Below are positions 47,348-57,104 of a DNA stretch of 64,000 nt, in pieces. The DNA is from Pseudoalteromonas citrea. Its GTDB lineage: Bacteria; Pseudomonadota; Gammaproteobacteria; Enterobacterales; Alteromonadaceae. The notes below the pieces were generated by a model, which was given only the letters and a program-made list of their open reading frames with translations, had not been told where the DNA came from and made no database searches. A program made the position numbers and the translations under genes. The stretch's first letter is position 1; every line of letters starts with the position of its first letter. The stretch spans positions 62,001-126,000 of the forward strand of contig NZ_AHBZ03000016.1 of assembly GCF_000238375.3 (NCBI RefSeq). The letters run 5' to 3'.

Positions 47348-48685
47348 TTACATCGCGTCGTATTCATCTTGCCAGAAGAACTTTTCTTCACCAAAAGCAG
47401 GGACTAACCCATCAAGCCAAGTGGCTTTTTCATCATATTTAGCAAAGAATGGTCGCTGAACCCAATCTGGGTTTCGAGCTTGAATAAAGCGCAGTACGAA
47501 CACTTTTTCGCCATTTATTTCACTCACGCCAGACACTTCAACCTTACCGGGGCCTGCGCTCATTGAAGGGCCACGTACCGTTCGGCTTACGCCTGATACT
47601 TCTTTATAAGCCTCGCGGAAAATTTCCCAATTCTTATATAGTGGTAACTCGAAATAACGCTTAGCACCCGTATCACGTTCAATGAACATGTAATAAGGGA
47701 TCATGCCCATTTGTGTTTGCTCTTTCCACATTTCTGACCACATTTTAGGGTCTGTATTGATGTTGTTAAGCAGGGGAGCCTGTGTTCTGATCTGAGCACC
47801 CGTTTGACGAATTAAGCGAATAGCTTCTTTTGTTACTTCGGTACGTAATTCTTGCTTATGGTTGATATGAGCCATAATAGAAACATGTTTACCGGCATCT
47901 ACCAGCTCTTTTAATAGCACGAGTAACTCTTGGGCATCAGGGTCGGTAACATAACGGAATGGCCAGAATGTCAGAGATTTAGTCCCGATCCGAATTGTTC
48001 GAATATGATCGAAGCGTGGCTCTTTTAATGCCTCTAGGTATTTACGTAGCTTAACAGTACGCATTACCATCGGATCGCCACCGGTCATAAGTAAGTCAGT
48101 GACCTCGGTGTGCTCAGCCAAGTAGTTATGAAGTAGGTCTTCATCATTGTTATTAAAGCGCGTTGCTTTACCAACAAACTGCGCCCAACGGAAACAGAAC
48201 GTGCAATATGAATGACAGTATTGACCCTGTGAAGGGAAGAACAATACGGTTTCTTTATATTTATGCTGAATACCGTCAACGCGCTCGCCGTCGTATTCAG
48301 GAACGTTTTTTTCCATTTGCCCAGCAGGGTGCGCATTAAATTTTTGGCGTAGTTCCGTTGCTAAATTGAATACGTCTTCAGGGGTATGCTCACGTTGCAG
48401 TAAAGCGGCCATCTCATCATATGACTCGTCGTCAAGCATTCCCCTTTGAGGGAAAGTCAGCTGAAAAACAGGATCGTTAGGCACTTTGTCCCAGTCAATC
48501 AATTCTTCTATAACAAAATTGTTTACCCTAAATGGGAAGACATTAGCAACAACCTTCATTTCAAAACGAAGGTGCTCAGGTAGTTTGTCCAGTTGTTCAA
48601 TCTTGTCAATTTGACGATGTTGATAAACGGTGAATCGAGGCGCTTTATACGCTTCGACTGGCTGCAATTTGACGGTTTGTTGCAT
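47348..48685 (-). CDS. Lysine 2,3-aminomutase family radical SAM protein (KamA-like)
   Basis: The 445-residue protein has the radical-SAM cluster motif CHSYCTFC (CxxxCxxC) at about residue 160, LLMTGGDPMV for SAM binding, and the family's PLP-binding barrel. It is longer than EpmB (about 340 residues), so a role in EF-P modification is unlikely. It may isomerise lysine or another amino acid to its beta form, for example for osmolyte synthesis in a marine cell (inference). The gene stands between a GNAT gene and bioA, with no acetyltransferase of the YodP type alongside. Confidence 0.85.
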   Translation of the reverse strand: MQQTVKLQPVEAYKAPRFTVYQHRQIDKIEQLDKLPEHLRFEMKVVANVFPFRVNNFVIEELIDWDKVPNDPVFQLTFPQRGMLDDESYDEMAALLQREHTPEDVFNLATELRQKFNAHPAGQMEKNVPEYDGERVDGIQHKYKETVLFFPSQGQYCHSYCTFCFRWAQFVGKATRFNNNDEDLLHNYLAEHTEVTDLLMTGGDPMVMRTVKLRKYLEALKEPRFDHIRTIRIGTKSLTFWPFRYVTDPDAQELLVLLKELVDAGKHVSIMAHINHKQELRTEVTKEAIRLIRQTGAQIRTQAPLLNNINTDPKMWSEMWKEQTQMGMIPYYMFIERDTGAKRYFELPLYKNWEIFREAYKEVSGVSRTVRGPSMSAGPGKVEVSGVSEINGEKVFVLRFIQARNPDWVQRPFFAKYDEKATWLDGLVPAFGEEKFFWQDEYDAM

Positions 48686-48836
48686 ATTTGCCCTTTTTTG
48701 GCTTGCTAGATTAAAAAAGGGCGTAGTCTATCAGGTTTAGGAACAAAGTTCAGTTTGAATACGAATATTTGCAATAATTTCGATTTAAGACCTGTCAGGT
48801 GTCAGTATTTATAGCCCTAACCCATAGCATAGCCTG

Positions 48837-50126
48837 TTAGTACTGTTGTTGCGCGATTGCCGCGTAAATACCATTACATAGAGCAGTAATATGTTGGTCA
48901 GTGGTAACATACGGTGGCATGATATAAATGAGTTTACCAAATGGTCTGATCCAAAGTCCTTGGCTAATAAAGAATTTTTGAATTTTGGCAACATCAATGG
49001 TGCGATTTACCTCTACAACACCTATCGCACCAAGAATACGAACATCCTGAACGTCATCTAACTGTATACACTGGGTTAAGGCTTGCATGGCTTTGCTAAT
49101 GCGAGTCACTTGCGCCTGCCAGTCATTTTCAAATAATAGTTCTATGCTGGCAGATGCAACAGCGCAAGCTAATGGATTACCCATAAAGGTTGGTCCATGC
49201 ATTAATACTCCCGCACTGCCTTTACTAATTCCTACTGCAATATTATCGGTCGTTAATGTTGCTGAAAGCGTCATCATTCCGCCAGTAAGCGCCTTACCAA
49301 TACATAAAATATCAGGGCTAATATTGGCATGTTCACTGGCAAATAACTTACCTGTACGGCCGAACCCCGTGGCTATTTCATCTAAGATGAGGAGCACATT
49401 ATATTCATCGCACAATGCTCTTAATTTTTCTAAATAAGCGGGATGGTAAAAATTCATCCCCCCTGCATTTTGTACGATGGGCTCTATTATGAAGGCTGCT
49501 ACTTCATGATGATGTTGCTTAAAAGCGTGCTCTAATTCCAGTAGTTCTTGCATATCGACATCGCCCGCAATAGATGCACTTGGTGCTGGAACAAAGATAT
49601 GTTTCGGTAGAAAGCCTTGATACATGCTATGCATAGAGTTAACTGGGTCGCATACACTCATCGCAGCAAAGGTATCACCATGGTAACCTTTTTTAGCAGT
49701 CATCAACTTAGTTTTTGTATGCTCTCCTTGGCTGATCCAATATTGCAGTGCCATTTTTATCGCGACTTCGACACTGACTGAACCACTGTCGGCTAAAAAT
49801 ACTTTTTGCAGAGGTGCAGGGGTGATCTCGACAAGCTTCTTACACAGTGTTATTGCGGGCGCATGCGTAATACTGCCAAACATGACGTGGCTCATGGTGG
49901 TCGCTTGCTTTGTGATTGCATTAACCAGTTTAGGGTGGTTGTAACCGTGAATCGCACTCCACCAAGAGGCCATGCCGTCGATAAGCTGTTCACCACTTTC
50001 TAAGTAGAGGTAAGCGCCGTCTGTGTGACTAACAGGGTATACCGGGAGTGGATCAATCATTGACGTGTAAGGATGCCAAATATGCTTTTTATCAAAATCT
50101 AAATCTATTGCGTTATTTTTACTCAC
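48837..50126 (-). CDS. bioA: Adenosylmethionine-8-amino-7-oxononanoate aminotransferase
   Basis: Translation starts at a GTG (50124-50126) with AGGG about 8 bases upstream, inside the BirA operator. The 429-residue class III aminotransferase has HIWHPYTSM near the N terminus, DEIATGFGRTG and the PLP lysine in CIGKALTGG. It converts KAPA to DAPA using SAM as amino donor in biotin synthesis. It is divergent from bioBFCD across a shared control region. Confidence 0.97.
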   Translation of the reverse strand: MSKNNAIDLDFDKKHIWHPYTSMIDPLPVYPVSHTDGAYLYLESGEQLIDGMASWWSAIHGYNHPKLVNAITKQATTMSHVMFGSITHAPAITLCKKLVEITPAPLQKVFLADSGSVSVEVAIKMALQYWISQGEHTKTKLMTAKKGYHGDTFAAMSVCDPVNSMHSMYQGFLPKHIFVPAPSASIAGDVDMQELLELEHAFKQHHHEVAAFIIEPIVQNAGGMNFYHPAYLEKLRALCDEYNVLLILDEIATGFGRTGKLFASEHANISPDILCIGKALTGGMMTLSATLTTDNIAVGISKGSAGVLMHGPTFMGNPLACAVASASIELLFENDWQAQVTRISKAMQALTQCIQLDDVQDVRILGAIGVVEVNRTIDVAKIQKFFISQGLWIRPFGKLIYIMPPYVTTDQHITALCNGIYAAIAQQQY

Positions 50127-50160
50127 TTGTAAACCCTGGTGGTTGCTTAGTCGTTGACAA
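50127..50160. promoter_or_regulatory. BirA (biotin repressor) operator
   Basis: TTGTAAACC (50127-50135) and CGTTGACAA (50152-50160) are separated by 16 bp, matching the two-half-site BirA operator TTGTAAACC-N15/16-GGTTTACAA (second half 7 of 9). The first half touches the bioA start and the second overlaps the bioB -35. Biotinoyl-AMP-bound BirA would thus repress both directions. Confidence 0.85.
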
Positions 50161-50181
50161 TACTACGCCACTGCGTAGACT
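50154..50181 (+). promoter_or_regulatory. bioBFCD promoter
   Basis: TTGACA (50154-50159) and TAGACT (50176-50181) are spaced 16 bp apart. The -35 hexamer lies inside the right BirA half-site, a simple steric repression layout. Confidence 0.6.
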
Positions 50182-50248
50182 AAGCCAATCACCGTCAAGC
50201 TAAGTGCGCGTTATTTAGACACTTGTAACAAGAATAAAGAGAATTAAT

Positions 50249-51286
50249 ATGACCACAGTTCGTCACGATTGGACACATAAGGAAGTAAAAGCATTATTTG
50301 AAATGCCGTTTAATGATTTACTGTTCCGAGCTGCGAGTATTCACCGCGAAAACTTTAATCCTAATGAAGTGCAAATCTCGACACTACTTTCAATTAAGAC
50401 CGGTGCGTGCCCAGAAGATTGTAAATATTGCCCGCAATCGGGGCACTATAAAACGGATCTTGAGCGTGAACGCTTGATGGAAGTTGAAAAAGTAGTTGAA
50501 CAAGCTCGTTTGGCCAAAAACAAAGGCGCTACGCGTTTTTGTATGGGCGCAGCATGGTCAGACCCCAAAGACCGTGATATGCCGTATATTGAAAAGATGG
50601 TAAAAGAAGTCAAAGAGCTTGGCTTAGAGACCTGCATGACCTTGGGTATGCTAGATAATGATAAAGCTCACTCATTAAGAGAAGCAGGTCTTGACTATTA
50701 CAACCATAACCTTGATACATCGCCAGAATACTATCAACAAATAATCACTACACGTACTTATCAAGATAGATTGGATACCATTGATCATGTGCGTGATGCC
50801 GGAATGAAAGTGTGTTCAGGTGGTATTGTCGGTATGGGTGAGCAAGCATCTGACCGTTTTGGTTTGTTGATCCAGTTAGCAAACCTTGAACAACAGCCAG
50901 AAAGTGTGCCAATTAACATGTTAGTTAAAGTAAAAGGTACGCCATTAGAAGATGTGGAAGATTTGGACCACTTTGAATTTATTCGTACCATTGCTGTAGC
51001 GCGTATCATGATGCCGTATAGCTATGTACGTTTATCGGCGGGTCGTACTGCCATGAATGAACAAATGCAGTCTATGTGTTTCTTTGCGGGTGCAAACTCA
51101 ATTTTTTATGGTGATAAGCTTCTGACAACAGAAAACCCAGAAGCGGATGCCGATATGAACTTGCTGAAAAAGCTAGGTATGAAGCCTGAAGAGCGTCATG
51201 ATTATTCAGACGAAGCTTATGAAGCCTCGCTATCATCCGCTATTGCAGATAAAGCCACATCAGAGTTATTTTACGAAGCAAATTAA
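50249..51286 (+). CDS. bioB: Biotin synthase
   Basis: The 345-residue radical SAM enzyme has the 4Fe-4S motif CPEDCKYC, the [10 protein letters not shown] region and the [2Fe-2S]-ligand residues ([23 protein letters not shown]). It inserts sulfur into dethiobiotin. It is the first gene of bioBFCD; its stop overlaps the bioF start (TTAATGG). Confidence 0.98.
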   Translation: MTTVRHDWTHKEVKALFEMPFNDLLFRAASIHRENFNPNEVQISTLLSIKTGACPEDCKYCPQSGHYKTDLERERLMEVEKVVEQARLAKNKGATRFCMGAAWSDPKDRDMPYIEKMVKEVKELGLETCMTLGMLDNDKAHSLREAGLDYYNHNLDTSPEYYQQIITTRTYQDRLDTIDHVRDAGMKVCSGGIVGMGEQASDRFGLLIQLANLEQQPESVPINMLVKVKGTPLEDVEDLDHFEFIRTIAVARIMMPYSYVRLSAGRTAMNEQMQSMCFFAGANSIFYGDKLLTTENPEADADMNLLKKLGMKPEERHDYSDEAYEASLSSAIADKATSELFYEAN

Positions 51287-52419
51287 TGGCGTTTGAATTT
51301 ATAAAGCACAGTGTTCAGCAGCGACGTGATGCGTCGTTGCTTAGAACACGTATTTGTGTTGAAGAGGCTAATGCACGGCATATCGTTGTTAACTCAAAGC
51401 AGTATATTAACTTTGCCAGTAATGATTATTTGGGCTTAGGGGATTGTGAACTTGCAGCAAGTGGTGAGTCAGGTAGTCGAAGTTCTTCTTTAGTGACGGG
51501 TTATTTAGCGATTCATAAACAGCTAGAAACAAAGCTGTGCGATTTGTTGGGATATGATGCCGCATTGCTTTTTAGCAGCGGGTTTAGTGCCAACAGTAGT
51601 GTACTTAAATCCTTGTTTAACGAGCAGAGCGTCGCGAAAGACAGTGTCATATTTCAAGATAAGCTTAACCACGCAAGTTTAATTGACGGTGCTTTGCAAA
51701 GTGATGCGAAACACATACGCTTTAACCATAATGATATGAATCATTTACGTGCTCGATTAGAAAAGAGTCACGGCACAAACAAGCTCATAGTGAGTGAAGG
51801 TGTGTTCTCAATGGATGGAGACACTGCACCGATTGAGCAATTGAGTGCGCTAAAAACGCAACACAATGCCTGGTTAATGATTGACGATGCGCATGCATTT
51901 GGTGTGGTTGGTGAGCAGGGGCTCGGGAGTGCTGTTGGGGCGAATAAACCCGATATACTGGTGATTACATTTGGTAAAGCGATGGCAAGCCAAGGTGCTG
52001 CTGTGCTTGCTCGCCAAGATATTATTGACTATTTATTGCAATGTAACAGAGAGTACATTTATTCAACCGCTATTTCGCCATTAATGGCAACAAATGCGTT
52101 AACTCAGCTTGATAAGCTTATTGACGCAGATGAACAGCGTCATGCTTTACAAACCAATATTGCGTTATTTAAAACACTGTGTGTAAAGAAAAACATTCCT
52201 ATATTAGCATCAAATACGCCAATACAGCCGATAGTTTTAGGCTCCGCAGATAACGCACTGCAAGCGCAAATGGCGCTTAAATCACGCAATATATGGCTAA
52301 CCGCGATAAGACCGCCCACGGTACCCCATAATACCGCACGATTAAGAGTGACTATAACAGCAGCTCATCAGGCTGAAGATATAGAATATTTAGTCGACAG
52401 TTTGAGTGACGTACTATGA
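51286..52419 (+). CDS. bioF: 8-amino-7-oxononanoate synthase
   Basis: The 377-residue alpha-oxoamine synthase has NFASNDYLGLG at the N terminus, DDAHAFGVVGEQGLG and the PLP lysine in TFGKAMASQGAAV. It condenses pimeloyl-ACP with alanine to KAPA. It is slightly shorter than many homologues but has all core motifs. It overlaps bioC by 4 bp. Confidence 0.97.
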   Translation: MAFEFIKHSVQQRRDASLLRTRICVEEANARHIVVNSKQYINFASNDYLGLGDCELAASGESGSRSSSLVTGYLAIHKQLETKLCDLLGYDAALLFSSGFSANSSVLKSLFNEQSVAKDSVIFQDKLNHASLIDGALQSDAKHIRFNHNDMNHLRARLEKSHGTNKLIVSEGVFSMDGDTAPIEQLSALKTQHNAWLMIDDAHAFGVVGEQGLGSAVGANKPDILVITFGKAMASQGAAVLARQDIIDYLLQCNREYIYSTAISPLMATNALTQLDKLIDADEQRHALQTNIALFKTLCVKKNIPILASNTPIQPIVLGSADNALQAQMALKSRNIWLTAIRPPTVPHNTARLRVTITAAHQAEDIEYLVDSLSDVL

Positions 52420-53198
52420 CTGCATTGATGACAAGTACTGACCTTAGTCAAAGTGTTAAGCAACATACTGCCCAGTGCTTTTCGAAAGCATCGGGACAAT
52501 ATGGGCAACATGCAAAAGTACAAGCAAAAACGGCACAGCTGTTATTTGGCATGTTACGCACAGGTAATAAGAGTTTGCTTGATTTAGGGGCGGGACCATT
52601 ATTACATCAGCATCGGCTCGCCAATTACTCAGAGCAGATTGTTAATATGGATCTAAGCCATGCAATGTTATTGCAAGGTGAAGCGGGTGATCACCGTATA
52701 TGTGCTGATATGGACAGTTTACCGTTCCAATCACAGGTGTTTGACGTGATTTTCTCAAACTTTGCCATTCAGTGGAGCCAAAACCCGGCTAAGCTATTTG
52801 TTGAGTTAGCAAGGCTATGTAAACCTAATGGGCAAGTTGTGTTGTCGTCTGTATTAACAGGCTCCTTATATGAGATAGATATGGCATGGCATGCACTCGA
52901 TGGTAGGGCACATGTTAATCCATTCTTAGCATTATCGACATTGCAAGCGTACGCCATAGACGCGGGTTTTGAGATACGCACTATGACACAGGAATGTTTA
53001 GTTGATGAGTATCCTGATGCAAAGGCCGCGCTAAAGTCGATAAAGCAAATTGGCGCAAACCAATTGCAATCTGGGCGTGCTAAAAAAGGGCTGATGGGCA
53101 AAGCTGCTTACACTAAAGTTCTTAATAATTACCCTTTAACAAATCGCTGTGCACCCGTTACTTATCAGGTTGCATTAATGGAGTTAATAAAACGATGA
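52416..53198 (+). CDS. bioC: Malonyl-ACP O-methyltransferase
   Basis: The 260-residue SAM methyltransferase has motif I LLDLGAGPLLHQ, with the later IFSNFAIQWSQNPAKLFVEL typical of BioC. It methylates malonyl-ACP to start pimeloyl synthesis. A BioH-type esterase is needed but not in the window. It overlaps both bioF and bioD by 4 bp. Confidence 0.93.
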   Translation: MTALMTSTDLSQSVKQHTAQCFSKASGQYGQHAKVQAKTAQLLFGMLRTGNKSLLDLGAGPLLHQHRLANYSEQIVNMDLSHAMLLQGEAGDHRICADMDSLPFQSQVFDVIFSNFAIQWSQNPAKLFVELARLCKPNGQVVLSSVLTGSLYEIDMAWHALDGRAHVNPFLALSTLQAYAIDAGFEIRTMTQECLVDEYPDAKAALKSIKQIGANQLQSGRAKKGLMGKAAYTKVLNNYPLTNRCAPVTYQVALMELIKR

Positions 53199-53878
53199 GT
53201 GCATTTTTTATTACCGGCACCGACACCGAAGTTGGCAAAACGTATGTTACCTCGTTATTGCTCAAGTTTTTGGTCAAACACAAGCGTCAAGCAATCGGTT
53301 TCAAGCCCATAGCAGCAGGTGCAGAAGAGGCGTTTGGTCAGTTAGTGAATGACGATGCTTTGAGCTTGATGGAATGCGCATCAACACATGCCAAGTATGA
53401 GCAAGTTAATCCGTTTTGCTTTGAGCCTCCAATTGCCCCCCATATTGCAGCAAAACGGGTGGGTGTTGAAGTAACGGTAGAACAATTGCAGCATCATTAT
53501 CATGCATTGGCTGAACTAGGCGCTGAGTTTACGTTAGTTGAAGGTGCGGGTGGTTGGGCGCTGCCCATTAACGACACTCAATATATGTATGATTGGGTTC
53601 AGACGGAGCAATTGCCCGTTATATTGGTCGTGGGGATGAAATTAGGCTGTTTAAATCATGCCTTCTTAACGATGCAAGTACTAAAAATGCAAGGGATTAA
53701 ATGTGTTGGGTGGGTGGCCAATCAAATTGATAAAGACATGGCAGAGTTTGATGAGAACTTAGCGTCGCTCAGACGACGTATTGATGCGCCATTACTCGCT
53801 GTGGCACCATACACCGAAGACACGCCAAAACTGCAAATTCACGCAGCGTTAACTGATTTGTTCGGTATTAAACTGTAA
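53195..53878 (+). CDS. bioD: Dethiobiotin synthetase
   Basis: The 227-residue P-loop enzyme has ITGTDTEVGKTYVTSLLL at the N terminus, FKPIAAG and the LVEGAGGWALPI loop. It closes the ureido ring of dethiobiotin from DAPA, CO2 and ATP. It is the last gene of the operon and is followed by a strong terminator. Confidence 0.97.
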   Translation: MSAFFITGTDTEVGKTYVTSLLLKFLVKHKRQAIGFKPIAAGAEEAFGQLVNDDALSLMECASTHAKYEQVNPFCFEPPIAPHIAAKRVGVEVTVEQLQHHYHALAELGAEFTLVEGAGGWALPINDTQYMYDWVQTEQLPVILVVGMKLGCLNHAFLTMQVLKMQGIKCVGWVANQIDKDMAEFDENLASLRRRIDAPLLAVAPYTEDTPKLQIHAALTDLFGIKL

Positions 53879-53886
53879 AAATATAA

Positions 53887-53917
53887 AAAGCCAAAGTGTT
53901 CCGTTTACTTTGGCTTT
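53887..53917. terminator. Bidirectional terminator after bioD
   Basis: AAAGCCAAAGT and ACTTTGGCTTT form a perfect 11-bp stem with a 9-nt loop between bioD and the convergent Calx-beta gene. Confidence 0.85.
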
Positions 53918-53951
53918 GCTTGCTACATGTCGGAGATAGGCTTACAGCTAA

Positions 53952-55460
53952 TTAATTACATCCTTTTTGTACTGTTTGAGTCGTTACACGTACAGCAAAA
54001 TCATTGTAGTCACTGTCATTTTCATCTTCCCAGTATTGTACATTGCCGCTTTGTCTCATATTGGTCGTCAGCTGATTACTATTTCCTTTAATAGCTAATA
54101 CATAGGTGATAGAACTTGATTGCAATACATCGTAACTACCACTGGCACCATATTCGTCAAGTAACTTCACATAGCTGCCATTAACTTTAACACCCCAATC
54201 ATTATCATGAAGTGAGCTCTCAGAGACAAATTGATAGTTAATTCGAGTGTAGTTCTGTGGAGTACAGGCTTCATCATCATTTATAATCGTACCGCCTGCG
54301 CTACTCTGACCCGTAACGCCCGTTTGTGCTGTCGCATTAACGGTGAGTGTTTTGTCTGCGCTATGTACATCATTATCGATGGTTTGAATGGTGACTGTCG
54401 CGTTTGTTTGACCCGCAGGAATGGTTACCGAGCTCGTAGTTAGCGTGTAATCATTGGGCGACGTTGTGCCATCTGTAACCGATAAAGCCACCGTGATATC
54501 TTCATTAAACGTCGCACTGATGGTCGCACTGTATGTGAGTGTACCCCCTTCAACAACCGAGTCTGTCACTGGTTGTAACGAGAATGTCGGCTTTGGCACT
54601 GTGCCACATTGTACGTTGGTGTAACAGGCAACGGGTTGGTTGGTATTGGTTGCTAAATCGTTTAACCTAACAGGCACGGTTGCGACAAGGCATGTCGAGC
54701 CTGTGCTGGGCTCTAACACGTACAGCTGTGATTTATTAGCGTGGCCGTGGTCGTTAATTAGAGTACGGCTGATCATCACATCGCCGGCTTGATTCAGGGT
54801 TGCGCCTGTCACTGAAGTTAGCCCATGGCTAGAAAGCAGGCTCAAAGAATAGTTACTGCGATTTATTTCATAGGTTGAACTAGAAGTTACTAGCAGCAAC
54901 TTGGAGTCTTTGATAACCAAATCGCCACGATACTTCCCTGATGCACTCAGTGAGGCAAGTTCTGTCGCTTCTCCAGTCTGTTTATCAATTTGATATAATT
55001 TGCTATAGCTATTGGCGAGTAAAACATCATTTTGGCTATCATAAACCATCCCAATGACTGATTTTGTTGTTCCCACGGTGGTATGACTTTGACTGGTAAA
55101 GTCATAATAAGCGAGTTTGGTTGTTCTATACTTTTTACCTTTAATTGGTAAATGCGCTAGTTCATCAGCACTGATAGCAAGCCCACTGATATCGACTTCA
55201 TATTCTATGGGGCGGGGTGAGGCCACATAGTACATTCGATTACTTGAGCTGTCGAAGGCTAAAGCGCTAGAACTAAATTTAGCAACAGAGTTGGCTTGTG
55301 CAGTTTGAGCTTCTTCATTTAAGCTAAATAATAAGCCTAAATCGCCACGACCAGCATTAATGCCATAGAGCTCACCCTGACATTCGTTTGCATACCCAGA
55401 GGTAGAAATACCAATCGCGATCAATGAAAGTACAGGTAAGGTTAGTGAAGTTTTTAGCAT
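53952..55460 (-). CDS. Secreted protein with Calx-beta and DUF4114-like domains
   Basis: The start at 55460 (MLKTSLTLPVLSLIAIG) gives a signal peptide ending near GYANECQG; an ATG eight codons upstream is possible. In the 502-residue protein, the first 280 residues resemble a beta-propeller (repeats such as LYQIDKQTGEATELASLSAS). A Calx-beta domain follows (about 305-400; TVALSVTDGTTSPNDYTLTT). The last 100 residues have the DUF4114-like ending WEDENDSDYNDFAVRV. These acidic modules usually bind Ca2+. Location is extracellular or periplasmic; adhesion or matrix roles are possible but unproven. Confidence 0.82.
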   Translation of the reverse strand: MLKTSLTLPVLSLIAIGISTSGYANECQGELYGINAGRGDLGLLFSLNEEAQTAQANSVAKFSSSALAFDSSSNRMYYVASPRPIEYEVDISGLAISADELAHLPIKGKKYRTTKLAYYDFTSQSHTTVGTTKSVIGMVYDSQNDVLLANSYSKLYQIDKQTGEATELASLSASGKYRGDLVIKDSKLLLVTSSSTYEINRSNYSLSLLSSHGLTSVTGATLNQAGDVMISRTLINDHGHANKSQLYVLEPSTGSTCLVATVPVRLNDLATNTNQPVACYTNVQCGTVPKPTFSLQPVTDSVVEGGTLTYSATISATFNEDITVALSVTDGTTSPNDYTLTTSSVTIPAGQTNATVTIQTIDNDVHSADKTLTVNATAQTGVTGQSSAGGTIINDDEACTPQNYTRINYQFVSESSLHDNDWGVKVNGSYVKLLDEYGASGSYDVLQSSSITYVLAIKGNSNQLTTNMRQSGNVQYWEDENDSDYNDFAVRVTTQTVQKGCN

Positions 55461-55663
55461 GGTGTAATACCTAAGGTAGTTCATCCTGAACAGCTAATAC
55501 AACACAAAGTAATGTCACATCCGTTCCGTATAGCAGATGTGATTTCTTAATCCTTTGAGGCGAGTGCTTCCGTTATTGACTTTGTAATCTTTGGCTATTA
55601 TCTACACTAAAAAACATTTTATCAACATTTATTTGGTACTAAAGGGTTGGTTTTTGTGGCGGG

Positions 55664-55864
55664 TTACTCTTTGTTGTGCATTTTTAGGTAGTTAGGAAGT
55701 AGCTCTTCAACGATTTTTTTTGCCGTAATGGTATAACGCACACCATTAAACATAACTGATGTCTGTTCGTCGATCCCCGTGATCCCCGTTAATGTCCAAC
55801 CTTCGCCTTTCTCAGGGCAAAACACTTTTGTGGTAGGTTGGATCACTTTAAATTCTTCAGGCAT
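55664..55864 (-). CDS. Small conserved-looking hypothetical protein
   Basis: AGGAAA lies six bases before the ATG. The 66-residue protein has a compact beta pattern (VFCPEKGEGWTLTGITGID, VMFNGVRYTITAKKIVEELL) and no signal peptide. It resembles short uncharacterised proteins of Alteromonadales, but I know no family name or role. Confidence 0.6.
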   Translation of the reverse strand: MPEEFKVIQPTTKVFCPEKGEGWTLTGITGIDEQTSVMFNGVRYTITAKKIVEELLPNYLKMHNKE

Positions 55865-55940
55865 TTGGTTTCCTATATAGACTGACTTTGCGCGGTTAGT
55901 TTATACTAATTTTAAAAATTTCCAATCTGTACAGTACAAA

Positions 55941-56477
55941 ATGGACCTTGAATCAACGCGTTTATTACTACGGCCAATTTCATATCGCGATACAGATGTG
56001 CTGATGACGGTTCTGAATGACCCTCTTGTTGCACAATATAATGACTATGGAATGTGTTTATCCCGAGATGAAATTAAAGCCTTGATCCAGTGGGACTTAG
56101 AGCAAATGTATCGCGGTGTTGGAATGCGTTACGCGATGTTACTTAAGCCATGTAATACGTTTGTAGGTACGCTTGGCATCTACGACCATGATACATTAAA
56201 TAACACATGTCATATTGGCTTTGAGCTGTCCAGTATGTACTGGGGAAGGGGGCTTATGTATGAAGCATTAGACTGTCTTGTGCAAAACATGCGGTACGGC
56301 AACACTCTATTTCATGGCAACTTGGTTATATCAGCCAAGGTGGCACGCAATAATACCCGGTGTGCGCAGCTACTGAAGCGTCTTCAGTTTCATCTTATTG
56401 ATTCAAAAACTGCAGATAAGTCAGAGCACCATCATTATCAATTAACACTAACGTGCAACAATCTAACGTTCGCGTAG
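55941..56477 (+). CDS. GNAT-family acetyltransferase (RimJ/RimL type)
   Basis: The 178-residue protein begins LESTRLLLRPISYRDTDVLM, the RimJ-like opening. It has YDHDTLNNTCHIGFELSSMYWGRG in the acetyl-CoA region and NNTRCAQLLKRLQF near the end. It may acetylate a protein N terminus or small amine; the substrate is unknown. There is no clear ribosome site. It is convergent with the TetR gene, with 9 bp between the stops. Confidence 0.85.
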   Translation: MDLESTRLLLRPISYRDTDVLMTVLNDPLVAQYNDYGMCLSRDEIKALIQWDLEQMYRGVGMRYAMLLKPCNTFVGTLGIYDHDTLNNTCHIGFELSSMYWGRGLMYEALDCLVQNMRYGNTLFHGNLVISAKVARNNTRCAQLLKRLQFHLIDSKTADKSEHHHYQLTLTCNNLTFA

Positions 56478-56486
56478 GCCCTTTCT

Positions 56487-57023
56487 TTATTTTTGAATTA
56501 AATGTAATTTGTTACTCAGTACACGGACCATCTCATCAGCTGTTTGTACTTCGTTACAGAGGCCTTGCAACAACGTCATAAAATAACAATCCATCATGAT
56601 ATTTGCTTGCGCTGCATCATATTGCGTCTCTGAATAAAGAGTCAGTTTAAACGCATCCAATTGATCCAAAAAGTAAGCTTGTTGCCAAAGAATGCAGACA
56701 ACCAGTTCTTTACTAAACTCTCGATTTTCTAAGTAAAAAGCATATAGGTGCTTGGCGTAGTGGCGCAGCTTTAATCTTGGCGTATGGTGTGTATCGGACA
56801 AAGCCGCGTTTTTAATGACGTCTTCAATTTTTCGGTACATAGCCACTTTAAGTATTTCTGCTTTCGATGGAAAGTGACTAAAAACGGTGCCTGTTGCAAC
56901 GCCTGCACGTTGTGAAATTTGCCGTGTTGTGGTCTCGTTGTAACCATACTCATTAAACAAACTCCAGCTAGCATCAAGAATAGCCAAATAAGTTTTTTCT
57001 CTTTTATTCATAAAATTACCCAT
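56487..57023 (-). CDS. TetR-family transcriptional regulator
   Basis: I chose the ATG at 57023, preceded by AGG at 5-6 bases; starts at 57011 or 57116 are alternatives. The 178-residue protein has the TetR helix-turn-helix near the N terminus (YNETTTRQISQRAGVATGTV, FSHFPSKAEIL), then a helical ligand domain. It is divergent from a small membrane-protein gene. Between them lie two identical 12-bp palindromes, the probable operator of this repressor, suggesting autoregulation plus control of 57133-57345. Confidence 0.92.
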   Translation of the reverse strand: MGNFMNKREKTYLAILDASWSLFNEYGYNETTTRQISQRAGVATGTVFSHFPSKAEILKVAMYRKIEDVIKNAALSDTHHTPRLKLRHYAKHLYAFYLENREFSKELVVCILWQQAYFLDQLDAFKLTLYSETQYDAAQANIMMDCYFMTLLQGLCNEVQTADEMVRVLSNKLHLIQK

Positions 57024-57074
57024 ATATGCCTGCGAATATACTAGCACTATTTTTTGTACAAGCACATATTTCAC

Positions 57075-57104
57075 TTGATTGTGAGCGCGCTCATTTAATA
57101 TAAT
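57075..57104 (+). promoter_or_regulatory. Promoter of the small membrane-protein gene
   Basis: TTGATT (57075-57080) and a perfect TATAAT (57099-57104) are spaced 18 bp apart. The spacer is occupied by the first operator palindrome and the -10 abuts the second. Confidence 0.7.
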
